This document shows, piece by piece, positions 1-6,955 of a stretch of 9,376 bases of DNA. Source of the DNA: a bacterium (GTDB lineage Bacteria; Patescibacteria; ABY1; JACQRZ01); NCBI GenBank assembly GCA_030688365.1, contig JAUYIE010000025.1, forward strand, positions 1 through 9,376. Direction: 5' to 3'. Both the position numbers and the translations under genes were made by a program. Every line of letters begins with the position of its first letter. The stretch's first letter is position 1. The notes under the pieces were generated by a model. That model was not told the DNA's origin, ran no database searches, and worked only from the letters and a program-made list of their open reading frames with translations.

Positions 1-117
1 CAAATATCACTTCCCGATGTATCTTAAAGAGGTGGAGTACCGATTCAATCACCGGAATGAGAACTGCTTCAAACTATTTTTAAAAGTATATTTTGGTTAC
101 GTTTCCCACTAATTACC
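1..117 (+). mobile_element. IS1595-family insertion sequence, right-hand end (left copy)
   Basis: Bases 1-117 reappear in inverted orientation at 9144-9259, with a single one-base difference. The match stops abruptly after the hexamer ATTACC, six bases beyond the transposase stop codon, so base 117 is the probable IS boundary and the terminal inverted repeat would begin GGTAATTAGTGGG when read inward from that end. The rest of the element lies outside the window. The transposase runs rightward, so read-through would enter the nicotinate phosphoribosyltransferase gene starting 11 bp away. The element's identity rests on the longer stretch of transposase visible in the right copy. Confidence 0.85.
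2..112 (+). CDS. IS1595-family (ISXO2-like) transposase, C-terminal fragment
   Basis: This is a partial gene, cut off by the window edge: 36 codons and a TAA stop at 110-112. The visible peptide runs from KYHFPMYLKEVEYRFNHR to a tail ending in YFGYVSH. The L-K-E-x-E-x-R-F-N-H-R block is the usual C-terminal signature of the DDE transposases of the IS1595 family, whose reaction is cut-and-paste movement between terminal inverted repeats. The reading frame is intact here, whereas the copy at the right edge has lost one base in the codon after MY. Nothing can be said about the catalytic residues, which lie upstream of base 1. Confidence 0.8.
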   Translation, partial: KYHFPMYLKEVEYRFNHRNENCFKLFLKVYFGYVSH

Positions 118-128
118 AAGATTTTTAT

Positions 129-1508
129 ATGTCAAACATACCTAATTCTCACTTATTTCTTGACGAGGATTTATCCTTATTTGAATACAATCAAATTTTT
201 TCGGTTAGTTCGATTTGGCTAGAGCAAAAAATGGAAAAACAGATCGCGACATACGATTTGTTGGTGCGTGATCTTCCAAAAAATAGAAACTTTCTTTTAT
301 TTGGTGGTTTGGAAGAGATATTGTTGGGTTTGAAAAAGTGGAGATATACCAATGAGCAGGTCAGCTCATTATTGACGGCGAAAATAATAACGAAAAAATT
401 TGCAAAATATCTCAAAGATTTTGAATTCAAAGGAGAGGTGCGGGCGATGCCAGAAGGGACACCTTTTTTCGGAGGAGAGCCAGTTGTAAGGATAACTGCC
501 ACGATTATTGATGCAAATCTTATAACAATGTTTTTGATGAATGCTTTGACGAGTAACACTATCTTCATGTCTAAAGCGATTCGTTGTGTCATAGCCGCTT
601 CACCGAAAATATGTACAGGGATCGGCGGTGTGCGCGCTCACAGCTTTGAATCTTCCATGAAAAGTTTACGCAACTCTTACTTGGTAGGGACAAAAAATAT
701 CGCACTGCCCAGTTTTTATCGTAAATATAATTTGCCCATACCGTCAGGATTGGCTATCGCGTATCATGCGTTTATTAAATCTTTTGATAATGAAATCACC
801 GCGATGAGAGCAGTGGCAGAATTATTTCCCAACAGCATGGCTTTGATGGTTGATACGTACGATTTTAAAAAAGGTTTGAAAAACGCCATTGTGGTAGCAA
901 AAGAACTTATAAAGAAAGGATCGTCCTTGAAAGGAATTGTTATTGATAGTGGTGATATAGCTGTCCAAGCGAGATATGCACGCAAACGGTTAGATAAAGA
1001 TGGCCTAACCAATGTATTGATCACGGTGGCGAGTAATATGGATGAATATAAGATTAGTGAGCTACAAAAGAAAAAAGTTCCTGCTGATTCCTATCTAGTA
1101 GTTACAGAAGGTGTAACAGTCTCTGATGATCCCAAATTAGAAACAGTATACAAAATGGCTCAGATTCAGAATGGTGATCATCTTCGTTTGACTGCAAAGT
1201 TCGCACCAGGGAAACTTAGTTTACCAGGAATAAAGCAGGTTTACAGAGTTTATAAAAATGGCGTAATGGTTAAGGACGTGATTGGCTTAGCGAAAGAGGA
1301 TTTAGGTGAGCCAATGTTGAAACAGTATATGTATGATGGAAAACTGGTATGCGATTTACCGAGTCTGGATGATATCAAACAATATATAGCAGGACAAATC
1401 ATAACATTACCTAAGAAACTATTAAGTATTGAAACACGACAGAAATATTCCGTAGAAGTGAGCAAGAGTATCAAACGTAAATTAGAGGAGATCAGAGCGA
1501 TTCATTAA
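129..1508 (+). CDS. pncB: Nicotinate phosphoribosyltransferase (divergent PncB-type)
   Basis: Expected reaction: nicotinate + PRPP + ATP to nicotinate mononucleotide, the entry step of NAD salvage in the cytosol. The product is 459 aa, normal for the family. Recognisable blocks in order are: ATYDLLVRDLP and FLLFGGLEE near residues 38-65; PEGTPFFGGEP; GVRAHS (residues 167-172); a His in HAFIKSFDNE (His213) aligning with the phosphorylated catalytic His; IDSGD (272-276); and a VASNMDEYKIS block. Several usually conserved glycines differ: the GTxAH approach to the His reads SGLAIAYH, and the GVGT phosphate loop reads LVVT (323-326). It may therefore be a distinct subfamily or have altered activity. 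I chose ATG 129 because an in-frame TTG at 93 lies inside the IS. No Shine-Dalgarno site or convincing promoter is seen; the IS sits 11 bp upstream and has probably displaced the native one. The next gene is convergent. By eye it is more A+T-rich than the downstream genes. Confidence 0.85.
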   Translation: MSNIPNSHLFLDEDLSLFEYNQIFSVSSIWLEQKMEKQIATYDLLVRDLPKNRNFLLFGGLEEILLGLKKWRYTNEQVSSLLTAKIITKKFAKYLKDFEFKGEVRAMPEGTPFFGGEPVVRITATIIDANLITMFLMNALTSNTIFMSKAIRCVIAASPKICTGIGGVRAHSFESSMKSLRNSYLVGTKNIALPSFYRKYNLPIPSGLAIAYHAFIKSFDNEITAMRAVAELFPNSMALMVDTYDFKKGLKNAIVVAKELIKKGSSLKGIVIDSGDIAVQARYARKRLDKDGLTNVLITVASNMDEYKISELQKKKVPADSYLVVTEGVTVSDDPKLETVYKMAQIQNGDHLRLTAKFAPGKLSLPGIKQVYRVYKNGVMVKDVIGLAKEDLGEPMLKQYMYDGKLVCDLPSLDDIKQYIAGQIITLPKKLLSIETRQKYSVEVSKSIKRKLEEIRAIH

Positions 1509-1516
1509 AAGGAGGT
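1508..1516 (+). other. Orphan perfect Shine-Dalgarno sequence
   Basis: AAAGGAGGT is a full complement of the usual 16S anti-Shine-Dalgarno tail. It overlaps the last base of the nicotinate phosphoribosyltransferase stop codon. No ATG, GTG or TTG follows at a workable distance, and the next annotated gene is on the opposite strand and ends at 1537. It may be what is left of the start region of a gene that has since been lost or replaced, or it may be chance. Confidence 0.45.
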
Positions 1517-1536
1517 TATTAACACTCATCTTTCCT

Positions 1537-3564
1537 TTATCTCTCAAATACAAACACCGTATCTTCGCTTTTGCTGACATGGATTATTTTTTCGGACGTC
1601 GCTACCGCACGAAGTTTATTATTCGTGCCTTCATACTGCGGTTCATAGTGATTGACGACTACGTAGAGTTTTTGTATACCGTATTCATCCATGATGGCGA
1701 TGGCTTTTTCACGAGAAGGGCCGGACAACATATTGCGATAATTTTGATATAACGGAGAACTGGTGGGGACAGGGTAATAAAAAACATCTTGCATCACACT
1801 GCCAACCTCGTGCTGGAAGTATTTTTTGAAACCGAATTCTTGGATTGCGCTGGCGGCCATGACTTGGCTGGCAAGCACTATGTGATCGGCAGAGCCTGCA
1901 TCAGCCTCAATCCATTTCACGGTCGCGATGTTTACCGACGATACCATATACCCATGATACGCGTTGTACGCATCGCGTTTTGGGTATGATACATAGAGGT
2001 TTGCCGTAATAAGTCCCGCAAAGGCGATGATTCCTACCAGCTTTATCACAGAATACGCGTGTGGGGTCGTATACATGCGCCTGAGAAGCCCATATACAGC
2101 AATTGACACCAATGGCAACAATACGATCATACTCGCGTCGTAGAGGCGTGTGGCGAAAATATCTTGCTCGTAAGAGATCACGGAAGTAAACGCAATAAAT
2201 CCTTTGACCAGTATGAAGTTTATAAATATCGCGAGCCATGAAAGCCACAAGGTTACCATCGCTTGTCTATACTCTTTGAAAGATCGCCAGCAGTAGAGAG
2301 TCGTGCCTATTGCCGTAAGGATCACCAATAGTCCCCATATATGCGCGATGCTATACGCGATATCTTGCCATGCCTTGTATCGTGACGTATATGAAAAAAG
2401 GGTTCCGGCGATTTCTGTAATGAATCCACCAAGCTGATCTGGTGTAGTCACTGAAACTTTTAACTGTTTTGAAACAAGTCCATTGAGGAAAAATGCCAGT
2501 GGTGCCAAAATACTGGCGATGGCAACAGTCACGCCTGTCACATTTTTTTTAAAAACTACGCTTTTGATGCGAGGAAGGATTTCAAATATCAGAGTAGTAA
2601 TACTCAGCACAATAAATGCAGGTATTCCGCCTAGTGGGTGAACAAAGATTGAGGCGATCGTTGTGAGCCATGCGAATATGAGTAACAATTTTGACTGCTG
2701 TTTGGCGTAGGTGAGTATGAGAAGGAAACTAACAACAAATAACAGAAATGAAAGTGACCACGGGGTCGTATTGATAATAGCGGAAAACGGGACAATACAT
2801 ATTAGTGTGCTCAAAAAAGCAATCATTGGTTTATCACCGATCCATACACGTGTCGCATGGATAGTAAGTGGAACAATACTGAGACTTGCTAAGATGGGCA
2901 CGAGCCATATATCAAGATAAAAAATCGGAATCGCAAAGAGTTTATGTCCAAACACTACTACTACATATTGACCTATATAATACAGAGTTTTGGGCGTGAT
3001 AATGCCAAATTGGCTTATGATCTGTTCTGCTGCACGGTGCAGGTAGGGATCAAAACCGTATCCAAGCGGAAAAATAATACCTAAAATACTCAAGGTGAAA
3101 AATCCGTGTACTACCAAAAGTATCGTATGGACAGATGTAATAGTTTTCCGGAAATAGGTGGTACAAAGAAGGAGGAATGTCGCGATGCTATAGGTAACAA
3201 AAAAAAGTGTGTTGAGATTTTCCCAAGGCCCCAAGGACGAATCAATCGTTTGTCCATGAAAAAGGAGACTAAAGCCTACTGTGGCTGCGCATAGATAAAG
3301 CACAGAAAAAAGCCATGCCGATTTGTTTTTTGCTAGAGAAAGACGAATTTTAGACAAAAGTGCAGGTATTGACAGGAATCGTAGTCTTTGTATTGGCAGA
3401 CGTCGTGCGATTGCTATAATTAAAATAGTACAAAAAACGACTATTATGGTACTTATCGCTATCCAATCAAAGCGATACAGCCAATAGAAGGGCGTTCCGA
3501 TAAGGATTACAATTATCGTCCCTGCTAAGGGTGAAAGAAAAACGGATGTAATACGATCAAACAT
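1537..3564 (-). CDS. Large polytopic GT-C-like membrane protein with C-terminal soluble domain, function unknown
   Basis: The product is 675 aa. Residues 1-525 form about a dozen hydrophobic segments, starting near 10-28, 34-53, 83-101, 118-136 and 145-166. After the fifth comes a loop with GYGFDPYLHRAAEQII (Asp172, His176) and then PKTLYYIGQY. An acidic residue in an early outward loop is typical of GT-C glycosyltransferases, which use polyprenyl-phosphate sugars, but no family-defining motif is clear enough to name a donor or acceptor. A later HPLGG motif lies between helices. The last 150 residues (526-675) are soluble and probably face outside, by analogy with other GT-C enzymes. The start ATG sits 8 nt after the -10 box of a good promoter and has no Shine-Dalgarno site. 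The gene shares a 41-bp divergent spacer with the phosphatidyltransferase. An O-antigen polymerase-like role is also possible. Membrane protein is certain; glycosyltransferase is inferred. Confidence 0.8.
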   Translation of the reverse strand: MFDRITSVFLSPLAGTIIVILIGTPFYWLYRFDWIAISTIIVVFCTILIIAIARRLPIQRLRFLSIPALLSKIRLSLAKNKSAWLFSVLYLCAATVGFSLLFHGQTIDSSLGPWENLNTLFFVTYSIATFLLLCTTYFRKTITSVHTILLVVHGFFTLSILGIIFPLGYGFDPYLHRAAEQIISQFGIITPKTLYYIGQYVVVVFGHKLFAIPIFYLDIWLVPILASLSIVPLTIHATRVWIGDKPMIAFLSTLICIVPFSAIINTTPWSLSFLLFVVSFLLILTYAKQQSKLLLIFAWLTTIASIFVHPLGGIPAFIVLSITTLIFEILPRIKSVVFKKNVTGVTVAIASILAPLAFFLNGLVSKQLKVSVTTPDQLGGFITEIAGTLFSYTSRYKAWQDIAYSIAHIWGLLVILTAIGTTLYCWRSFKEYRQAMVTLWLSWLAIFINFILVKGFIAFTSVISYEQDIFATRLYDASMIVLLPLVSIAVYGLLRRMYTTPHAYSVIKLVGIIAFAGLITANLYVSYPKRDAYNAYHGYMVSSVNIATVKWIEADAGSADHIVLASQVMAASAIQEFGFKKYFQHEVGSVMQDVFYYPVPTSSPLYQNYRNMLSGPSREKAIAIMDEYGIQKLYVVVNHYEPQYEGTNNKLRAVATSEKIIHVSKSEDTVFVFER

Positions 3565-3572
3565 ATGGCACT

Positions 3573-3601
3573 ATCGTATCGGATTTTACTGATTTTTTCA
3601 A
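3573..3601 (-). promoter_or_regulatory. Promoter of the 675-aa membrane protein, likely leaderless
   Basis: Read on the minus strand, TTGAAA (3601-3596) is followed by a 17-base spacer and then TACGAT (3578-3573). The -10 box ends 8 nt before the ATG at 3564, so a normal start site would fall at or within a base or two of the start codon. The promoter lies in the 41-bp gap to the divergent phosphatidyltransferase gene and its -35 box is only 4 bp from that gene's ATG, so use of the two starts may interfere. Confidence 0.6.
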
Positions 3602-3605
3602 GATT

Positions 3606-4205
3606 ATGATTTTTCCATCGTTTCGAAGTACCGAATATATCCATGCTCACAAGATCTATGCCAGCGATCGTCTGCTTGCATTGACGCTTTTACCGTTTCT
3701 CCCTGCTTCTGTTACACCAAACCATATCACCATGGTGCGCTTTATCGGCACGCCGTTTGTTTTGGCGTTATTACTCTTACACCAATATACTTGGGGAGTA
3801 CCATTGTTTTTGATCCTTGCATTGACCGACGCGATGGACGGCGCGCTGGCTCGCACAAAAGGGCGTATTACGGATTGGGGAAGGATGTTTGATCCTCTAG
3901 CTGACAAGTTTCTTATTATCCCGACAGTACTGATTTTAGCGATCAATTTTCTGGATGTATACCTTGCATTTGCGGTGGTGGGAGTTGAGCTTTTGATCAT
4001 CGTTGCAGCTATCGCATGGCGTAAGGAAGGTCGAATAGTCCAAGCAAACTGGTGGGGGAAGATAAAGATGTTGTTGCAAGTAACAGGTGTAGTGGCGCTT
4101 TTATGTACTGCATGGCTAGGGTGGCCTTTGGTGTCATTTGCTTCCTGCACACTTCTTGTTAGTATCTTTTTTGCGATTATGAGTCTTATCCGATACGGGG
4201 CATAA
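3606..4205 (+). CDS. CDP-alcohol phosphatidyltransferase family protein
   Basis: An integral membrane enzyme of phospholipid synthesis that moves a phosphatidyl group from CDP-diacylglycerol to an alcohol, releasing CMP. The complete family signature D-G-x2-A-R-x8-G-x3-D-x3-D is present as DGALAR (residues 78-83), G92, D96 and D100, with the extra Asp75 often seen before it; these residues bind the metal and the CDP part. An N-terminal PNHITMVRFIGTP block is also typical. There are about six hydrophobic segments in 199 aa, a size fitting PgsA-like glycerophosphate transferases; the acceptor cannot be told from sequence alone, so no symbol is given. ATG 3606 is the only sensible start, since the next Met lies inside the conserved block. 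No Shine-Dalgarno site is present and no clear promoter was found in the 41-bp divergent spacer. The next gene has its own promoter 11 bp downstream of this stop codon. Confidence 0.9.
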   Translation: MIFPSFRSTEYIHAHKIYASDRLLALTLLPFLPASVTPNHITMVRFIGTPFVLALLLLHQYTWGVPLFLILALTDAMDGALARTKGRITDWGRMFDPLADKFLIIPTVLILAINFLDVYLAFAVVGVELLIIVAAIAWRKEGRIVQANWWGKIKMLLQVTGVVALLCTAWLGWPLVSFASCTLLVSIFFAIMSLIRYGA

Positions 4206-4216
4206 GATTTCTTACA

Positions 4217-4245
4217 TTTACAAAATCGTCATTTTTCGGTATAAT
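4217..4245 (+). promoter_or_regulatory. Promoter of the 4254-8260 gene run, likely leaderless
   Basis: TTTACA (4217-4222), a 17-base spacer and a perfect TATAAT (4240-4245). The -10 box ends 8 nt before the ATG at 4254, so transcription should start at or one to three bases before the start codon. An AAGG at 4246-4249 looks like a weak Shine-Dalgarno core but would lie upstream of the predicted transcript. It is the best promoter in the window and heads five closely spaced genes. Confidence 0.75.
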
Positions 4246-4253
4246 AAGGTTAT

Positions 4254-6017
4254 ATGAAAAGGCAAAATGGCGATCATAAACGGCTGTGGATAGGTTTTGT
4301 CAGTCTCGTACTGGCAAGTTTTTTCGTATTATATAGTTATTTGTCTTGGGAAAGCGTGAAAATGCCACTCTTGAGGTTTAACGCTCCCGATGAGCAGGCA
4401 AACTATTTCTTTGCAAAATACTTCGCAGACGAGACAAAATTGAGCTACAGCGATCCTCTCCTTGAGGTGAGTCAACATTTTGTACACCCACGAAGCATGA
4501 CTGCATCAGAGGGTGAAGTGAAGCCGGTAGGATTTTTGGGGTTCGCATTGATCTACGGAATACTTGCAAAAATATTTAGTGTTTCATCCTTACCCTTTTT
4601 TACACCGTTTCTTGCAGTACTGACAACGCTATTTTTTTATATCGCACTCAAAAAAATCTTCGATAAAAAAATCGCGTTGGTATCATCCGCACTATTATTG
4701 ATACATCCAGCGTATTGGTACTATAGTGCACGCGCTATGATGCCAAATATTTTATTTCTTGATTTGTTTATTATTGGAGTGAGTCTCCTCGTCATCGCAT
4801 CATCACCGGAACGAAAAGAGAAATATATTGCGGTGGTGAAAGCAGTAACAAAACTTCAGATTGTTCGCAATATTTTTTATCTGAAAACAGTATTATTTTT
4901 CCTCGGCGGTTTTTTAGTAGCCCTCGCATTAACCGTACGGTTATCAGAGATTCTGTGGATTTCAGTGCTTATATTTCTTTGGGGACTTTTATATATCCGC
5001 CGACTCACAGTGTGGCGCGTGATGGCATTTATAATAGGTTTTTTTATCCCCATCGCAATATTATTTTCATACAATTATTCTTTGTACGGAAATATTCTTT
5101 CCAGTGGTTACAGACTACTCGACGTAACGTCATCAACAAATGCAGTAACACGTACAGTGGATTTGGTACAACATGGACAGCTTGGAGGTATCATAGTGTC
5201 AATAAAAAATATTATTCGTCCGTTTTTACCACTGCTGTTGCCGTTTGGATATCATCCGGAAATTTTCTGGGGAAATGCGTATAACTATCTCGTAACATTT
5301 TTTCTTTGGTTCACTATTCCGACACTGGCAGGTATCCTTCTTTTGCTTCGGAATCAGGTGAATACAATCATGCGTCACCATGTGCCTCATCATCTATGGT
5401 ATCTGATCCTCTGGGTCGGACTGACCTTTTGGCTAGTTATTTTCTATGGGAGCTGGAAACTGACTGACAATATTAATGGCGAGGTGGCACTCGGGGTTTC
5501 ATATGTCCGATACTGGCTACCGAGCTATGTTATGGCCTTGCCGTTTATCGCTATGCTCTTGGTCTGGCTGTTTGAAAAAGGGAAAGGTATGTTGATTCGG
5601 CGAACTGGCGTGATCCTTGGACTGGGAGTCTTACTGATCTTGTCAGCTCGGTTGGTATATCTTGGTGGGCAAGAAAGTTTGACCGATGTACATACACGTT
5701 TGCAGGAGATGCAAAGCAAAGCACAGATAGTATTTGACAGTACGGAAGAAAATGCGGTGATTTTTTCAGATCGCTCGGATAAGATATTTTTTCCAGGGAG
5801 AAATGTCGCAAGCAGTTCGCATACATTTCCAGAAAATACTCTTATTGTGACGTTGATAGAGAAGGCGCCAGTGTATTACTATGGATTATGGGATGAAGTG
5901 GCAGCGCAATACGCAAGTCGTACCTATTTTGAGCCTTTGGGGCTACGATGGGAATTTATGAAAAATGTGGCACCAAAAGAGAATCTTTATCGATTAACCA
6001 AGATACCTATCCAATAG
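4254..6017 (+). CDS. GT39-like (ArnT/PMT-type) membrane glycosyltransferase
   Basis: A 587-aa polytopic membrane protein, likely to move a sugar from a polyprenyl-phosphate carrier onto a protein or envelope glycan on the outer face of the membrane. The first helix (about residues 11-31) is followed by an outward loop holding NAPDEQANYFFAKYF (Asp46, Glu47); a Pro-Asp-Glu in this loop is the hallmark of the GT39/PMT_2 group. About ten more hydrophobic segments follow up to residue ~475. A basic patch around residues 185-210 separates two of them. The last ~110 residues form a soluble tail, as in many relatives. Donor and acceptor are unknown. The start is fixed by a promoter whose -10 box ends 8 nt upstream. 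The stop codon is one base from the next ATG, which implies co-expression with the exported protein that follows. Confidence 0.8.
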   Translation: MKRQNGDHKRLWIGFVSLVLASFFVLYSYLSWESVKMPLLRFNAPDEQANYFFAKYFADETKLSYSDPLLEVSQHFVHPRSMTASEGEVKPVGFLGFALIYGILAKIFSVSSLPFFTPFLAVLTTLFFYIALKKIFDKKIALVSSALLLIHPAYWYYSARAMMPNILFLDLFIIGVSLLVIASSPERKEKYIAVVKAVTKLQIVRNIFYLKTVLFFLGGFLVALALTVRLSEILWISVLIFLWGLLYIRRLTVWRVMAFIIGFFIPIAILFSYNYSLYGNILSSGYRLLDVTSSTNAVTRTVDLVQHGQLGGIIVSIKNIIRPFLPLLLPFGYHPEIFWGNAYNYLVTFFLWFTIPTLAGILLLLRNQVNTIMRHHVPHHLWYLILWVGLTFWLVIFYGSWKLTDNINGEVALGVSYVRYWLPSYVMALPFIAMLLVWLFEKGKGMLIRRTGVILGLGVLLILSARLVYLGGQESLTDVHTRLQEMQSKAQIVFDSTEENAVIFSDRSDKIFFPGRNVASSSHTFPENTLIVTLIEKAPVYYYGLWDEVAAQYASRTYFEPLGLRWEFMKNVAPKENLYRLTKIPIQ

Positions 6018-6018
6018 T

Positions 6019-6567
6019 ATGAAAAAACAACGTTGGATAATACGCGCGGTATGTATTTTTATACTCTTGGCATGGATGATTTGGATTATTGACGCAAATG
6101 TTGCGTTGTGGGGGTATAAAAAAGTTGAATATTTTTTTGGTGATCCAGGGCCGGTCGTTAGTGAGTTACAGCCGGTCGCTCGGTTGGGGCCAAAAGAGAC
6201 GCTAGAGGGCAAGCGGTCATATCAAAAAATGTTTGAAGATCCGACGTATTTTGACCTCATCACGCCGGTGACCTATCGTCGGGCGAAACTCAAACTGTAT
6301 TTCAGAAATGACACGAATATTCCTTTGCGCATCGGAATACGATGGGATTCGAAATCCAATTATAAATTGTATGATCTTATAAAAGACGGTGAAGAAGATG
6401 GTTGGACGGTTGCGAAGGCAGAGATAGACATGACGAGCGCACGATATGAAAATGGCAAATATCGGTTTGTGTTATCCGCTCCAGGGTTGGTTCGCGGAAA
6501 TCCTGACAGGTATATCGCACTTTCGTCAATTGTGATTGAATTATATAAGGATCCGATATATAAATAA
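6019..6567 (+). CDS. Membrane-anchored exported protein, function unknown
   Basis: 182 aa. A basic N-terminus (MKKQR) and one hydrophobic helix (about residues 8-26) make this a signal anchor; the rest should lie outside the cell. The exposed part has alternating hydrophobic and polar stretches with YRRAKLKLYFRNDTNIPLRI and later ENGKYRFVLSAPG, which reads like a beta-sandwich similar to carbohydrate-binding or jelly-roll folds, but I cannot name a family. There is no cysteine after the helix, so no lipobox. It begins one base after the glycosyltransferase stop and ends three bases before the next start, without a Shine-Dalgarno site, so it is probably translated by coupling or re-initiation. 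Its position suggests an accessory to, or a substrate of, the preceding glycosyltransferase; that is inference. Confidence 0.75.
   Translation: MKKQRWIIRAVCIFILLAWMIWIIDANVALWGYKKVEYFFGDPGPVVSELQPVARLGPKETLEGKRSYQKMFEDPTYFDLITPVTYRRAKLKLYFRNDTNIPLRIGIRWDSKSNYKLYDLIKDGEEDGWTVAKAEIDMTSARYENGKYRFVLSAPGLVRGNPDRYIALSSIVIELYKDPIYK
6536..6564 (+). promoter_or_regulatory. Possible internal promoter before the 124-aa gene
   Basis: TTGAAT (6536-6541), 17 bases, TATAAA (6559-6564), ending 6 nt before the ATG at 6571. The boxes lie inside the last codons of the previous gene, in A+T-rich sequence where chance matches are common. The geometry resembles the two better promoters at 3573-3601 and 4217-4245. 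Confidence 0.3.
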
Positions 6568-6570
6568 TGT

Positions 6571-6945
6571 ATGAAACAGCTACGCCGGATCGGCACAACC
6601 ATCTCGCAACTATCCTACGATGTTTTTTTGATTACGTTAGGGGGGTATTTGTGTGCGTTGGTAGTAGAAAGTATGAAAGCAGGGACGGTGGTGCGATATT
6701 TTAATATGAATTATTTATTGATCGCCGTAGGTATATCCGCATTACTGGCAGTCATATTGCCTCATCCTGATGTGAAGTTGCATAGCGCACGATGGTATTA
6801 TAGCGGAGTGGTATTATTGTCGATGGCACTGGGGTTTATTATCTTTCAAATTACCGCAAGTATGGGTACGTGGGCATATGTTGCTGGCATCTCGTGTGCG
6901 CTTCTTTTGTGCACAGCTGGTATAATGATTCAAAGAGAAGATTAA
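6571..6945 (+). CDS. Small four-helix membrane protein, function unknown
   Basis: 124 aa with four hydrophobic segments, at about residues 17-33, 47-63, 76-94 and 99-117, and short polar ends, the N-terminus being basic (MKQLRR). The ending IMIQRED marks a short cytoplasmic tail if the N-terminus is inside. No motif is recognised. In size and layout it resembles small DoxX- or GtrA-like membrane proteins, but no signature supports such a name. It lies three bases after the exported protein and ten bases before the HIT gene, in the same direction, so it is probably part of the glycosylation cassette and could be a flippase-like or assembly subunit; that is inference from position only. Confidence 0.7.
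   Translation: MKQLRRIGTTISQLSYDVFLITLGGYLCALVVESMKAGTVVRYFNMNYLLIAVGISALLAVILPHPDVKLHSARWYYSGVVLLSMALGFIIFQITASMGTWAYVAGISCALLLCTAGIMIQRED
6918..6926 (+). promoter_or_regulatory. Possible extended -10 promoter before the HIT gene
   Basis: TGGTATAAT is a perfect extended -10 element (TGnTATAAT) near the end of the 124-aa gene. No good -35 box is seen 17 bases upstream, which extended -10 promoters can do without. A start near 6933 would give a leader of roughly 23 nt before ATG 6956. It could give the HIT and epimerase genes separate expression. Confidence 0.35.
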
Positions 6946-6955
6946 TCACTAATAT

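Noticed and set aside
93..128. Start of the nicotinate phosphoribosyltransferase at TTG 93, giving 12 more residues
   Set aside because: These codons lie mostly inside the IS (end at 117), and the same TTG-led peptide start appears from the inverted IS copy at 9168 on the minus strand. It is an IS-derived extension, not part of the gene.
1508..1538. AAAGGA ... TCCTTT as a bidirectional terminator between the convergent genes
   Set aside because: Only six pairs with a loop of about 19 bases and no proper T-run on the plus strand; too weak to call.
1907..2248. 113-aa minus-strand open frame
   Set aside because: It lies entirely within the 675-aa membrane protein gene in another frame and its product is Cys/Arg/His-rich without any motif; a shadow frame.
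3656..4150. 164-aa minus-strand open frame
   Set aside because: Antisense to the CDP-alcohol phosphatidyltransferase, whose complete catalytic signature proves the plus-strand frame.
4955..5284. 109-aa plus-strand open frame
   Set aside because: It lies wholly inside the GT39-like gene in another frame, with no start signal or family resemblance.
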